A stretch of 64,000 nucleotides of DNA from the NCBI RefSeq assembly GCF_030818895.1, contig NZ_JAUTBA010000001.1, positions 1,550,001-1,614,000 of the forward strand, in the 5' to 3' direction. This document shows positions 25,366 through 34,819 of this stretch, in pieces (the first letter of the stretch is position 1; each line of letters starts with the position of its first letter). The position numbers and the translations under genes are program-made. The notes beneath the pieces are model-generated. The model was not told the DNA's origin. It was given only the letters and a program-made list of their open reading frames with translations, and did no database searches. Source of the stretch: Sphingobacterium zeae. GTDB lineage: Bacteria > Bacteroidota > Bacteroidia > Sphingobacteriales > Sphingobacteriaceae.

Positions 25366-27552
25366 ATGCTGAAAAAATATTTTTACTTTATTTTGTTACT
25401 GATCTTGCCTTCTTTGGTCAGATCCGAGAGTTATCCTGAAGTTTTATTTGACAATAGCGTTATCAACGGAAGTTATGCTAAAAGTATTGCACATTATACC
25501 GGTGAGTCCTGGATACAGAATGTAAGCTATAGCTTACCTGTTTCGGACAGTCTATTTTTTACACCGGGTAATTCACTATCACTGCGGTATGTTTCTTCTC
25601 CCAATGGGAAATGGGAAGCAAGTATTTTAAACGATAAGCAGAAATTTCCTTACTTAATTACTAAGGATGACCATCTGACATTCAAACTATTTATTCAAAG
25701 CAATACTGAGAAGGGACAACTTCCTAAAGTTACATTGCAACAAAATGATACACGGACAAATGCTGTGGATATTGCCAGTTATATCGACGGTTTTGCTTAT
25801 GATACCTGGCTTAACGTATCTATTCCGGTGGCTAAATTTGCTGGAATTTCAATTGGCAAATCTGTATCGGCCTTAATCCTCGAACAAAATGGAAGTTCTT
25901 TGCGGACCAATCAATTATTTATAGATCAAATTGAATTTTTGCCCAAGAACTTTCCGAAAGTAAAACTATCCTCCGCTGCCATTTTGTCTAAAATAGGTTC
26001 GGTAGATAAGCAAGTTGAGCTGGTATGGCAATTGCCTCTGACACCAAGTATTCGGTACGTGAAAATTTATCGCTCAGAAGACAAGCTTAATTATCAACCA
26101 ATAGCAATTTTGCCCATCTATGTACAAAAATCGCTGGATCGGGTGGACGAATATAACAAACCATATTATTACAAAATAGCATGGGTAGACTATAATTATG
26201 TTGAATCGCCTTTCTCTGAAGTTAGAGAGGTACAGACAAAAAAGGGAACGGATGCGGAGATGTTAAATTTTATCCGGAATGCCCATGTCAATTATTTTAT
26301 AGACAACTATGATGTAAACAGTGGTATGTTTTTGTCTGATCGAGGAAATCGGCAAGCAATTGTATCCACCAATGAAACGGGCTATGCCATACTGGGATTG
26401 CTTGTTGCAGGAGAGAACAACTTAATATCGAGGCAGGCTCTTTTGGGCAGATTGACGCGGATTGTAAAATTTCTGAGTGGTGCTCAACAACACCAAGGTG
26501 TTTTTACCGCGCTTTACGACGGTCGGTCAGGGGTGCCTTACTATCGCGATTCAATTCCAAATTATGACTTACGCGGTACTTCTCATATCATTGAGTCGCT
26601 CTTAATCGCTCGACAATATTTTGCTAACGATAATCCTGAGGAGCAGAGCTTAAGAACAAATATCACAAAACTTTGGGAGCGTATAAATTGGGGCTACTTT
26701 ACTGATGCAAAGAATGCCGATGTACTTTGGGATAAGTGGTCTCCGGTGGATAGTACTGCGCGATCGAGGCCGATGGGTGGATTTAATGAGAGTTTGGGCA
26801 CCTACTTGCTTGCGATGTCTTCACCGACTCATCCTTTATCGATTTCAGCATATATCAATGGATTTGCAACCAAACATACAGGAAATGAACTGTATTTTAG
26901 GGATGAGTCAAGTGATTTAGCCCCAGAGCTCAAAATGAAGTTAAATGATTCATTAGCACACTCAATAAGCGCCAATCCGTTAATGAGTGATGTAGGAAAT
27001 ACAGGGGCTTCGATCTATTCCGATGATAAAGTTATTTTTGCCAAGAATATAGCTGGCGGGAGTTTAAATGAATCATTAATGGCTGTTTATCGCCCCTTCT
27101 TGATTATGGATCCAAGAGGTAAAGTTGATGATTTTGTAGATTATAAAAAGTATTTATCAGATTATATCCTCGCTTATAAACGCAGAGACAATGAAATGAG
27201 TATAGGAACGCGATTTACAGATATTTGGGGGGTGGAAAAAGTTGAAGATTCATATCAAGGTTATTTGGTGAATCCCGCGATATCAATTGCAGCTTATCCA
27301 TTTGAAAAAGAGATTGGTCTAAAAGCATTGCGTAAATTTTATGAAGAATATGCCGATGTGTTATTTACACAGTATGGCTTCAGAAGCTGGATTGATATTA
27401 AAAATAACGATGTTTCTGAAAGCTATCGTGCAAGAAATCAAGCTACAATCGCGGTGATGATTGAGAATGCAAATTCAGGTATGATCTGGAAATTGTATGA
27501 GAATATCCCTGAGGTCAAAAAGACCTTAGAAAAAGTATATGCCAAGAAATAG
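25366..27552 (+). CDS. Secreted glucoamylase-like (GH144-related) glycoside hydrolase
   Basis: The protein has 728 residues. It has a signal peptide (about residues 1-20), an N-terminal beta-sandwich region (about 30-195), a fibronectin-like segment (about 200-295) and a C-terminal glucoamylase-like (alpha/alpha)6 domain (about 300-720). The C-terminal domain resembles PF10091/GH144, whose characterised members are endo-beta-1,2-glucanases; the blocks GYAILGLL, WDKWSPVD, GGFNESLGTYLLA and RNQATIAVMIENANSGMIWKLY fit it. Substrate specificity is uncertain. It stands alone, with an upstream -7 element and accA divergent. Confidence 0.7.
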   Translation: MLKKYFYFILLLILPSLVRSESYPEVLFDNSVINGSYAKSIAHYTGESWIQNVSYSLPVSDSLFFTPGNSLSLRYVSSPNGKWEASILNDKQKFPYLITKDDHLTFKLFIQSNTEKGQLPKVTLQQNDTRTNAVDIASYIDGFAYDTWLNVSIPVAKFAGISIGKSVSALILEQNGSSLRTNQLFIDQIEFLPKNFPKVKLSSAAILSKIGSVDKQVELVWQLPLTPSIRYVKIYRSEDKLNYQPIAILPIYVQKSLDRVDEYNKPYYYKIAWVDYNYVESPFSEVREVQTKKGTDAEMLNFIRNAHVNYFIDNYDVNSGMFLSDRGNRQAIVSTNETGYAILGLLVAGENNLISRQALLGRLTRIVKFLSGAQQHQGVFTALYDGRSGVPYYRDSIPNYDLRGTSHIIESLLIARQYFANDNPEEQSLRTNITKLWERINWGYFTDAKNADVLWDKWSPVDSTARSRPMGGFNESLGTYLLAMSSPTHPLSISAYINGFATKHTGNELYFRDESSDLAPELKMKLNDSLAHSISANPLMSDVGNTGASIYSDDKVIFAKNIAGGSLNESLMAVYRPFLIMDPRGKVDDFVDYKKYLSDYILAYKRRDNEMSIGTRFTDIWGVEKVEDSYQGYLVNPAISIAAYPFEKEIGLKALRKFYEEYADVLFTQYGFRSWIDIKNNDVSESYRARNQATIAVMIENANSGMIWKLYENIPEVKKTLEKVYAKK

Positions 27553-27648
27553 ATTTGTTACGTTAGAATTGGAATAATCGGGTAGTGTTATTGACTTTTT
27601 TCGCTATATTTACTTGCTTAAATGGATATTAAATACGTAAGAAACGAC

Positions 27649-28170
27649 ATGCTTAGAAAAATCAACTTGGGAATTTTAACCTTATGCGCAAGTTTATCGT
27701 TATTTTCTTGTAAACAACAAGCTATTGTAGTCAATCCAGGTGCAGTTATAACAAAAGATGGCACTGATGATGGTTTGAAAAATGTGAAAAAGGATTTTAA
27801 TGATGCAAAAAGAACGGATGAAGGAATTAAATTCAGTATATCTTCCGATCTCTTATTCCCAACAAACTCTTCTTATTTATCTGAAAAGGCAAAAACTGAA
27901 GTAAGCAAGTTGGCTTTGATTTTGAAAGAAAGCAATAATAAGATCAAAGTTGATGGATATACGGATGCCACAGGCACTGTGGAGTATAATCAGTGGCTTT
28001 CTGATAAAAGAGCTGCGTCAGTAAAAAAATTCTTGGTAGATTCAGGTGTTGCGGAGTCTCGTATCACTGCAAAAGGTTTCGGTCAGTCAAATCCAGTTGG
28101 AGATAACAAAACTCCTGATGGACGTCAAAAAAATAGAAGGGTAGAAGTTACTATTTTGGATAAGAAGTAG
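27649..28170 (+). CDS. OmpA-family lipoprotein
   Basis: Taking ATG 27649 as start, the 173-residue protein opens with a lipoprotein signal (MLRKINLGILTLCASLSLFSC, lipobox LFSC). The track-like upstream ATG at 27622 would hide that signal. The C-terminal half (about 85-172) is an OmpA/MotB-type domain with YTDATGTVEYNQWLSDKRAASVKKFL and ESRITAKGFGQSNPVGDN, which binds peptidoglycan. It therefore tethers the outer membrane to the wall. Confidence 0.9.
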   Translation: MLRKINLGILTLCASLSLFSCKQQAIVVNPGAVITKDGTDDGLKNVKKDFNDAKRTDEGIKFSISSDLLFPTNSSYLSEKAKTEVSKLALILKESNNKIKVDGYTDATGTVEYNQWLSDKRAASVKKFLVDSGVAESRITAKGFGQSNPVGDNKTPDGRQKNRRVEVTILDKK

Positions 28171-28195
28171 TAGTTAAAGCCTTTTCAGTGTATTT

Positions 28196-28229
28196 AAAAG
28201 CGGAATATCCTACATATTTCGCTTTTTTT
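28196..28229 (+). terminator. Intrinsic terminator of the OmpA-family gene
   Basis: AAAAGCGGAATAT (28196-28208) pairs with ATATTTCGCTTTT (28214-28226) with one G-T pair and a five-base loop; a T run follows. Confidence 0.82.
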
Positions 28230-28361
28230 GTGCCGATACATTTTAAATATTCCTAGATCATTTCCGTGAACAAAATATGTTAAGCAATAGGGATCGGAAT
28301 ATTTTTTTGGAATAAATTTCTAGTTATAGGCGAAATCTCCTAACAGCGCTACGTTTATAAC

Positions 28362-28389
28362 AAGAAAAGCCCACCGTTAGATGAGCTTT
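28362..28389 (-). terminator. Probable terminator of the tRNA-Gly/tRNA-Leu unit
   Basis: AAAGCCCA (28366-28373) and TGAGCTTT (28382-28389) pair with one wobble; on the minus strand the stem is followed by TTTTCTT. Confidence 0.6.
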
Positions 28390-28393
28390 CTTG

Positions 28394-28478
28394 TACCTAG
28401 GGCGGGAATCGAACCCGCACTCCCTTAACGGGAACAGGATTTTAAGTCCTGCGTGTCTACCAGTTCCACCACCTAGGC
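28394..28478 (-). tRNA. tRNA-Leu (anticodon TAA)
   Basis: An 85-base type II tRNA folds on the minus strand: acceptor GCCTAGG/CCTAGGT, anticodon stem CAGGA/TCCTG around loop CTTAAAA, a long variable arm (GTTCCCGTTAAGGGAGT region), and T-arm GCGGG-TTCGATT-CCCGC. The TAA anticodon reads UUA and UUG leucine codons. Confidence 0.95.
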
Positions 28479-28483
28479 AGGTG

Positions 28484-28556
28484 AGCGAAAAACGAGATTC
28501 GAACTCGCGACCCCAACCTTGGCAAGGTTGTGCTCTACCAGCTGAGCTATTTTCGC
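28484..28556 (-). tRNA. tRNA-Gly (anticodon GCC)
   Basis: The 73-base cloverleaf on the minus strand has acceptor GCGAAAA/TTTTCGC, anticodon stem CAACC/GGTTG around loop TTGCCAA, and T-arm CGAGTTCGAATCTCG. It lies five bases from tRNA-Leu and the two are probably transcribed together. Confidence 0.95.
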
Positions 28557-28609
28557 ATTGGAATTTTATTTCAATTTTTAAAGGATCATTGCGTTCCTTT
28601 TTGGTGATG

Positions 28610-28640
28610 CAAATATAGAGCGAAAAATCAATATTGCAAA
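28610..28640 (-). promoter_or_regulatory. Promoter of the tRNA-Gly/tRNA-Leu unit
   Basis: On the minus strand TTTG (28640-28637) and TATATTTG (28617-28610) are 19 bases apart, matching Bacteroidota promoters. Confidence 0.75.
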
Positions 28641-28668
28641 ATATTTATGTGCTTTCTTGTAGTGTTTT

Positions 28669-29157
28669 TTATAACTCCTTTGAATTCAGTACAGAAAAAA
28701 TTAAATCACTTTCAAAACCACGAGATAATGCAAATTGATAAAGCTTATTTTTTACAGTATAAAAATCTTTGCTACCTATTTCACGCCGTTTCTTATCGAT
28801 GAGGTCGCTTAATATTTGCTCATATTCATCTAGGTCGATCTGTTTAAATGCAATTTTTATTAATGGTTCGGATACTCTCTTTAATTTCAGCGCCTGTTTG
28901 ATCTTTATTTTACCCCAACCTTTCATGCGTAGTTTTCCGTTGCAATACGCAATGGCGAATCGTTCCTCGTTGAGGAAATTTTCAGCGATTAAATCGGATA
29001 GCACATTCTCAACTTCTTCTTCGCTCAGTCCCCAACTATAGAGTTTATCGCGAACTTCCTGTTGGGCACGTTCCTGATAGGCACAATAGCTCTCCGCCTT
29101 TAACTGCGCCTGGCGCTGTGTCAATATCTTTTTCTTTCTATTCTCTTCGTCAAACAT
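28669..29157 (-). CDS. recX: Regulatory protein RecX
   Basis: The 162-residue protein is all-helical and has the RecX three-repeat pattern: AYQERAQQEVRDKLYSWGLSEEEVENVLSDLIAENFLNEERFAIAY, then GWGKIKIKQALKLKRVSEPLIKIA, then YTVKNKLYQFALSRGFESDLIFSVL. RecX caps RecA filaments and limits recombination. Here it is not beside recA, as is common in Bacteroidota. It is divergent from murF-alr with a 78-base gap. Confidence 0.9.
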   Translation of the reverse strand: MFDEENRKKKILTQRQAQLKAESYCAYQERAQQEVRDKLYSWGLSEEEVENVLSDLIAENFLNEERFAIAYCNGKLRMKGWGKIKIKQALKLKRVSEPLIKIAFKQIDLDEYEQILSDLIDKKRREIGSKDFYTVKNKLYQFALSRGFESDLIFSVLNSKEL

Positions 29158-29235
29158 AATGTCAAAATTTCAAAAATAATATGAAATAACTAAAAAAATG
29201 TTCAGTTTTGACACAATTAAAGAAATATCAAAAGA

Positions 29236-31677
29236 ATGTACAAAATATCCGAAATCGTTCAGGTTTTTCATCCTAATCGCACATTTATAACGGATCCCAA
29301 TTCTTTTGTCCAACATTTATTTTACGATAGCCGTAAGATCGTCCAGGCCGATAATGGGATTTTCTTTGCATTGCAGAAAAATAGAGACGGTCATCATTAT
29401 TTGAAGGAGGCCTATGCCAAAGGTGTTCGGAATTTCGTATTGCAAGTCGACGAACAGCAGGAGATAGAGTTGTCTGGAGCAAACATCGTTTGGGTTGAGG
29501 ATAGTTTGGTCGCAATGCAAGCATTAGTGGCGTTTCATCGACAAAAATTTGATTATCCCATCATAGGCATAACAGGTAGCAATGGTAAAACAATTGTCAA
29601 GGAATGGCTTTTCCAGTTGATGTCGCCAGAATATAAAATCTATCGAAGCCCCAAGAGCTATAATTCGCAACTTGGCGTGGCTTTGTCACTTTGGGGATTA
29701 TCTGATGAATATAATCTCGCTATTATCGAAGCTGGAATTTCAGAAAAAGGTGAGATGACACGTCTTGAACAGATGATCAAACCTACCATTGGTGTATTGA
29801 CCAATATAGGTGTGGCCCATAAGACAGGTTTCGAATCGAAGGCGGAGAAGATTGATGAAAAGCTTCAGCTATTTACACATGTGGAAACCATCATCTTTCC
29901 ATACAGTTATCTCGAAAATGTTCAGTTGCCTTATCGACCGCGTAAGTTTTCTTGGGGACTTGAGGAAGGACTTTCATTAGAGGTTTATTCTATCAAGCAG
30001 ATCAATGATCGATTTACACTGATTACCTTCTATTATGCGGGTCGTACCTTCGCTGTTGAAGTGCCATTTGTGGACAAAGGAAATGTAGAAAATGCAATTA
30101 ACTGTGTCGCGGTGATGTTGCGGTTTGGATACGAGGGTGCGGTAATTGCTGCTCGAATTAAGAACCTGCAACCCGTGGCTATGCGTCTCGAGTTAAAAAA
30201 GGGGAAAAATAATAGTTCAATTATCGATGACTCCTATAGTAATGACTTGGATGCACTGCAGATCGCGCTCGAGTTTTTGAATCAGCAGGGCCAAAATCCT
30301 TTCAAGATGTTGATTTTATCAGATATCTCAGGTGTCAGTATAGATGATGTCAAAAGTTTGGCCAAGCTTAAACGTTTGCTTAGCGAGTACCACTTGGATC
30401 AATTGATATTGATTGGTGAAGTTTTGCCGAAAGTGGCGTCGCAGTTCGATGTACCTTCTATTTCTTATGTGGACACAACTGCTTTTTTAGCTGATATGAG
30501 ATCCGTTTCTTTTGAGAATGCAACCGTATTGTTGAAAGGAGGTCGGGAATTTCATTTTGAGCGTATCAGTCGGCAATTAGTGTCCAAATCACATGATACC
30601 GTACTTGAAATTAATCTGAATGCACTGGAAAATAATTTGAATGTATACAGACAATTACTGCCCAAGCATGTGAAGCTTATGACCATGGTAAAAGCTTTTT
30701 CTTATGGAAGTGGCAGTTTTGAAATTGCCAATCTTTTGCAATTTAACCGTGTGGATTATCTTACCGTAGCTTTTGCCGATGAAGGAGTTGATTTGCGGGG
30801 CGCTGGCATCACACTACCGATTGTTGTGATGAGTCCCGACGAAAGCTCTTTCGAGTCCATCGTGCAATATAATCTTGAACCGGAGATCTATAGTTTTAGG
30901 ATCTTGTTCTCCTTTTTGAATTTTTTGAAGGGTAAAGAGGTAATCTCCTTCCCAATTCATGTTAAGATTGATACAGGGATGCACCGCCTCGGATTTATGC
31001 CTGATGAGGTTGACCAATTGATAACTTTTCTCAATAAGGCATCCATTTTAAAGGTAAAATCGGCATTTTCCCATTTGGCGTCTGCAGGAAATGAAAAGGA
31101 TAACGAATTTACTCAGCGGCAAATTGATCTACTGAATGAGTGCACAAGACGTCTGCAGGATGGTATAGGATATTCTTTTCTCCGTCATATTGCTGCCACT
31201 TCAGGTATCGAATTGTGGCCAAATGCTTATTTTGATATGGTCAGGTTGGGGATCGGTCTCTATGGAGTTGATATTGAAGGTCATGATTTGCCAATCCGTG
31301 AGGCAAGCATACTAAAGACCAATGTAACACAAATAAAATATCTTGCAGCTAGTGAGACCGTTGGGTATAATCGTCATGGCGTCCTGCACAGAGATAGTAA
31401 GATTGCCACGATAAAAATTGGTTATGCAGACGGGTACGACAGGCGTTTTGGGAATGGCGTAGGTCAAATGATGGTCAACGGTGTTTTGGTTCCTACGATA
31501 GGAGATATCTGTATGGATATGTGTATGCTTGATGTAACGGATGTCGAGGTAGGTGAGGAAGACGAAGTTATCGTATATCCTGATATAAAGTCGTCGGCTA
31601 AGGCAATCGGGACGATTCCCTATGAATTGCTCACGAGTATTTCTCAGCGGGTAAAAAGAGTATATTTTTATGAATAG
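29236..31677 (+). CDS. murF-alr: Fused MurF ligase and alanine racemase
   Basis: This 813-residue fusion joins two steps of cell wall precursor synthesis. The N-terminal part (about 1-450) is MurF, with the ATP loop GITGSNGKTIVKEW and AIIEAGISEKGEM, which adds D-Ala-D-Ala to the UDP-MurNAc tripeptide. The C-terminal part (about 455-813) is alanine racemase, with the PLP lysine in MTMVKAFSYGSG, and GIGLYGVD, KIGYADGYDRRFGNG and GDICMDMCMLDVTD. The racemase supplies D-Ala. The fusion is usual in Bacteroidota and not a truncation. Confidence 0.96.
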   Translation: MYKISEIVQVFHPNRTFITDPNSFVQHLFYDSRKIVQADNGIFFALQKNRDGHHYLKEAYAKGVRNFVLQVDEQQEIELSGANIVWVEDSLVAMQALVAFHRQKFDYPIIGITGSNGKTIVKEWLFQLMSPEYKIYRSPKSYNSQLGVALSLWGLSDEYNLAIIEAGISEKGEMTRLEQMIKPTIGVLTNIGVAHKTGFESKAEKIDEKLQLFTHVETIIFPYSYLENVQLPYRPRKFSWGLEEGLSLEVYSIKQINDRFTLITFYYAGRTFAVEVPFVDKGNVENAINCVAVMLRFGYEGAVIAARIKNLQPVAMRLELKKGKNNSSIIDDSYSNDLDALQIALEFLNQQGQNPFKMLILSDISGVSIDDVKSLAKLKRLLSEYHLDQLILIGEVLPKVASQFDVPSISYVDTTAFLADMRSVSFENATVLLKGGREFHFERISRQLVSKSHDTVLEINLNALENNLNVYRQLLPKHVKLMTMVKAFSYGSGSFEIANLLQFNRVDYLTVAFADEGVDLRGAGITLPIVVMSPDESSFESIVQYNLEPEIYSFRILFSFLNFLKGKEVISFPIHVKIDTGMHRLGFMPDEVDQLITFLNKASILKVKSAFSHLASAGNEKDNEFTQRQIDLLNECTRRLQDGIGYSFLRHIAATSGIELWPNAYFDMVRLGIGLYGVDIEGHDLPIREASILKTNVTQIKYLAASETVGYNRHGVLHRDSKIATIKIGYADGYDRRFGNGVGQMMVNGVLVPTIGDICMDMCMLDVTDVEVGEEDEVIVYPDIKSSAKAIGTIPYELLTSISQRVKRVYFYE

Positions 31678-31721
31678 TAAAGGATATTCTGCATTTTTGG
31701 ATAGTATTTTATTTTGAGATC

Positions 31722-32321
31722 ATGTTTAGTAAATTAATTAGGGGATTCATTAATTATTTGATTCGCGGGATTTTGGTTGTTGTCCCATTGGCGGGTGCGA
31801 TCTTTCTAATTGTTTGGATTGTGGCATCAATTGATTCTTCGTTAAATCTGACCGAGCATTTTTTGGAGGATGAAAAGGGGCATCCGCTCTATATCCCGGG
31901 TATAGGTATTTTGACGGTCATTTTGGTACTGGTTTTGGCCGGTGTTATATTTACAAATTTTGTGACTGATCCAATTAAAGTTTGGATTAACCACCAAATC
32001 AAACGGATACCACTTTTAAATACGTTGTACACCTCCATAAAAGATTTTACTGAAGCATTTGTTGGCGACGCAAAGAAATTTAATGAGCCTGTATTGGTGA
32101 CTGTCAATGAATTTGGTCTGAAGAAGATTGGATTTTTGACGCAACATGATTTGAAAAGTATAGGTCTTGAAGACGAAGTAATGGTCTATTTTCCCTACTC
32201 GTATTCTTTTGCAGGCCAGGTTGTCATTATCAGTGCGGATAAGGTGAAAAAATTAGAGATGTCTCCCACAGATGCTATGAAGTTGGTCGTTTCTGGCGGT
32301 GTGAGTGGGATCGACCATTAG
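31722..32321 (+). CDS. DUF502 membrane protein
   Basis: The 199-residue protein belongs to DUF502. It has two N-terminal membrane helices (GILVVVPLAGAIFLIVWIV and ILTVILVLVLAGVIFTNFV) flanking a short loop, then the conserved PLLNTLYTSIKDFTEAF and a soluble C-terminus with MVYFPYSYSFAGQ and DAMKLVVSGG. The function of the family is not established; plant relatives are linked to membrane traffic, which does not transfer. It stands 44 bases after murF-alr. Confidence 0.85.
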   Translation: MFSKLIRGFINYLIRGILVVVPLAGAIFLIVWIVASIDSSLNLTEHFLEDEKGHPLYIPGIGILTVILVLVLAGVIFTNFVTDPIKVWINHQIKRIPLLNTLYTSIKDFTEAFVGDAKKFNEPVLVTVNEFGLKKIGFLTQHDLKSIGLEDEVMVYFPYSYSFAGQVVIISADKVKKLEMSPTDAMKLVVSGGVSGIDH

Positions 32322-32350
32322 TTGTCTCTTCAGTTTATATCGGGATGCAC

Positions 32351-32397
32351 ACCAGAAAAGGCTTGAAGTGATTTAATGTTTTTAAGCCTTTTCTGGT
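32351..32397. terminator. Long hairpin between convergent genes
   Basis: ACCAGAAAAGGCTT (32351-32364) and its exact complement (32384-32397) make a 14-base stem around a 19-base loop whose base can pair further. It lacks an outer T run, but AAGCC/CTTTT segments and its place between the DUF502 and pirin genes suggest a role in 3' end formation for both. Confidence 0.5.
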
Positions 32398-32468
32398 AAA
32401 TACTTGTTGTGTCAGCATGTTAAACTGCTCTCCTTAAATTTAAAGATATTTTGATTTTCAGTATGATT

Positions 32469-33371
32469 TTACTGATCCTTTTTTGTGCCCAAGGTTGGAT
32501 TTGCTGGTGGAATGGGAATATAACCATTATCGCCCGGAACCTTTGGAAATTCATGGTTTTCCCATTTAGCTCTTGCCTCTCGCAGCGTTTCTATATCCGA
32601 GGCGACAAAGTTCCAGTCAATATAACGTTGCTCAGGAAATGGGGTTCCGCCAAAAATATATACCGAAGTACCTGCTTTCATTTTGAATTCGCATAGTTTT
32701 GCATCTTTGGCGACCAAAATTTGTTTTGGTCCGAATTCCTGACCTTCAGCTTCTACAGTTCCATCCAAGATGTATAAGCCACTTTCGCCGTAGAGATTAT
32801 CCCCCAGTTTAACCATCGCGTCTTCTTCCGCTTTCATTTCGATCAGATACAACGGACTGTAAACGGGGACTTCGGAGCGATGCTCCTTAATTTCTCCGGC
32901 AATTAACCGATAGGACACACCATCCTCAGTCCAGTGGGGAAGCTGGGGTTCTTCGATGTGTACAAAATTAGGCTCCATTTTTTCGAGCTCTTTAGGTAGA
33001 GCAACCCAAATTTGCAGTCCATGCAAATTATGGGATGTGGATCGCAATTGTTGCGGCGTTCTTTCGGAGTGTGTAACACCTTTTCCTGCTGTCATCCAGT
33101 TTACTGCGCCAGGTTTGATTTCCACGGCATTTCCCAAGCTGTCACGATGCATAATATTGCCTTCGAACAGATAAGTCAGCGTTGATAAGCCGATATGTGG
33201 ATGTGGGGCAATGTCCATGAAGTGCGGCTCGGTAATCGTATCGGGTCCCATATGGTCGATAAAGATAAAAGGGCCTACCATGCGTTTTTGCCGGAATGGA
33301 AGAAGGCGTCCAACCAAGAAATTGCCTATATCAGCAGCTCTTTCTTCAATAACTATTGCAATATTTGACAT
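32469..33371 (-). CDS. Pirin family protein
   Basis: The protein (300 residues) is a bicupin. The N-terminal metal site is in PHPHIGLSTLTYLFEGNIMHRDSLGN, and GAVNWMTAGKGVTHSERTP and HGLQIWVALP are the family signatures. Bacterial pirins are iron-binding and include quercetin dioxygenase-type enzymes; the physiological role is unclear. It is divergent from the LytS-like gene. Confidence 0.93.
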   Translation of the reverse strand: MSNIAIVIEERAADIGNFLVGRLLPFRQKRMVGPFIFIDHMGPDTITEPHFMDIAPHPHIGLSTLTYLFEGNIMHRDSLGNAVEIKPGAVNWMTAGKGVTHSERTPQQLRSTSHNLHGLQIWVALPKELEKMEPNFVHIEEPQLPHWTEDGVSYRLIAGEIKEHRSEVPVYSPLYLIEMKAEEDAMVKLGDNLYGESGLYILDGTVEAEGQEFGPKQILVAKDAKLCEFKMKAGTSVYIFGGTPFPEQRYIDWNFVASDIETLREARAKWENHEFPKVPGDNGYIPIPPANPTLGTKKDQ

Positions 33372-33416
33372 AATGTTTTTCTATTTTTGTATTTGGAATC
33401 TTCAGCAATTTAACAA

Positions 33417-34019
33417 ATGTCAGGTATAATAAATCGTTTTTTTAGTAAAAAGGTCTTAATAAATGAGGAACTTTTGGCACTTGCGGATCGCTTGTCTTTT
33501 AGAAACAGTCAGCTCGATAGTTTTTTGATGAAGCATTTTTTAAAAGGTGATAAAACAGGTTTGGATGAATATTTTGCTTTTCAAAAGCAGTTGCTTGAGC
33601 TGCAGGCCGACCGGTTTGAATCGATCCAGATCGAGCTTGACTTGTTGAAGCAGTATTTGAAGCTAATAGAACATGTTGTCGCAGACGGTTTTTCCGTAAA
33701 ATGGGAAAATAAACTTCCATGCCACGAGGAGATTATGCTGCCACCACTCATTTTTTTTCCTATGATACAGCATGCCGTTAAAAATGGTTATAATAGGCTG
33801 TCCTCCCATCCTGTCCGGATTCGGCTATCGGGTTCATCAAAGGTGCTCATATTGGAAGTTAGCTATCGCGTAAACCATTATTTGGAAGATCAGTTTAGTG
33901 ACACATTATTAGGTGATTTCCAAAAGCGACTAGCCCATCTCTTCCCACAAAAGCATAATTTATTGTTAAATAGTAACAGCAATACCGCTCGAATAACATT
34001 GTCGGTCCAGCTGTTTTAG
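33417..34019 (+). CDS. Degenerate LytS-type histidine kinase-like protein
   Basis: The 200-residue soluble protein resembles the tail of a LytS/YehU-type sensor kinase. IQIELDLLKQYLKLIEHVVADGF fits the His_kinase region after the phospho-acceptor, and LPPLIFFPMIQHAVKNGYN fits the N-box IPP..lqPlvENAikHG with the catalytic E-N replaced by Q-H. The C-terminal RLAHLFP and ITLSVQLF match the domain end. The phospho-acceptor His block is missing, as are the sensor and membrane parts. It probably lacks kinase activity and may be a decoy or binding partner. The stop codon overlaps that of the convergent HAD gene. Confidence 0.55.
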   Translation: MSGIINRFFSKKVLINEELLALADRLSFRNSQLDSFLMKHFLKGDKTGLDEYFAFQKQLLELQADRFESIQIELDLLKQYLKLIEHVVADGFSVKWENKLPCHEEIMLPPLIFFPMIQHAVKNGYNRLSSHPVRIRLSGSSKVLILEVSYRVNHYLEDQFSDTLLGDFQKRLAHLFPQKHNLLLNSNSNTARITLSVQLF

Positions 34020-34798
34020 ATGATGTTGAAGTGTTTTAGTGCATTCCAGATACCATTATCATCGACGCTGTCTGTTATATAATCTGCAATTTCCTTGACC
34101 TCGGGATTTGCATTGCCCATAGCCACTCCAATATGTGTGTGTGCCAGCATGGTGATATCATTTCCTCCATCGCCAAATGACATGGTTTCTTCCGGGGTAA
34201 AGTTGAAATGATCTAAAAAAACATCTATTCCTATTTTTTTGCTCTGCCCCATCGGGTTAACGTCGGCGAAAATTGGTGTCCATCTTGATGCGACTGAGTT
34301 TGGCATCACGTTTCTCATGAATTCGGCTTCTTCTTCCGGACTGATGAAAACATTAATCTGCATCACTGCGTCCAGATCAAAATCCCGTTCGTAATCGCGA
34401 ATAGGCGGAGTAGGGACATTAACCTGCTGGTACATCGCTAATACCTCAGGTGTGGCCCGATTTAACGAAATTTCTTTTTCTGACATAAATGAAAAAGTCA
34501 AGTCTTTACGTTTTTTGGCATAGTGCAATAAGGAGCGGATGTCTTTTTCCAGAATATTATTTTTATAGATAACTTCCTGTTCCTTTGTGACGCAATATCC
34601 GCCATTGAAGGTAATGTATCCATCAAAATTAAGATAATGAATATGCTCCAGCTGATTGTATGATCTTCCTGTTGAAACAAATACCTTGATATTTTTTTCT
34701 TTTAATAATTGAAATGCACGTTGAGTAGATTCGGGAACTTGATGTGTTTTGAAACTTAGCAAAGTTCCATCGATGTCAAAAAAGATAGCTTTAATCAT
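34016..34798 (-). CDS. Cof-type HAD-IIB family hydrolase
   Basis: The 260-residue protein has the HAD signature FFDIDGTLLSF near its start, VFVSTGRSYNQ as motif II, and MSFGDGGNDITMLAHTHIGVAMGNANPEVK as motifs III and IV with the cap-type IIB layout. These enzymes hydrolyse phosphorylated sugars or cofactors; the substrate is unknown. I chose ATG 34798, giving MIKAIFFDIDG, instead of the upstream ATG at 34819 that adds seven unconserved residues. It converges on the LytS-like gene with a stop-codon overlap. Confidence 0.9.
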   Translation of the reverse strand: MIKAIFFDIDGTLLSFKTHQVPESTQRAFQLLKEKNIKVFVSTGRSYNQLEHIHYLNFDGYITFNGGYCVTKEQEVIYKNNILEKDIRSLLHYAKKRKDLTFSFMSEKEISLNRATPEVLAMYQQVNVPTPPIRDYERDFDLDAVMQINVFISPEEEAEFMRNVMPNSVASRWTPIFADVNPMGQSKKIGIDVFLDHFNFTPEETMSFGDGGNDITMLAHTHIGVAMGNANPEVKEIADYITDSVDDNGIWNALKHFNII

Positions 34799-34819
34799 GA
34801 ACTTTTGGGTCAAAGTCAA

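Noticed and set aside
28391..28618. 75-codon plus-strand frame over the tRNA pair
   Set aside because: It overlaps tRNA-Leu and tRNA-Gly on the opposite strand; both tRNAs fold completely.
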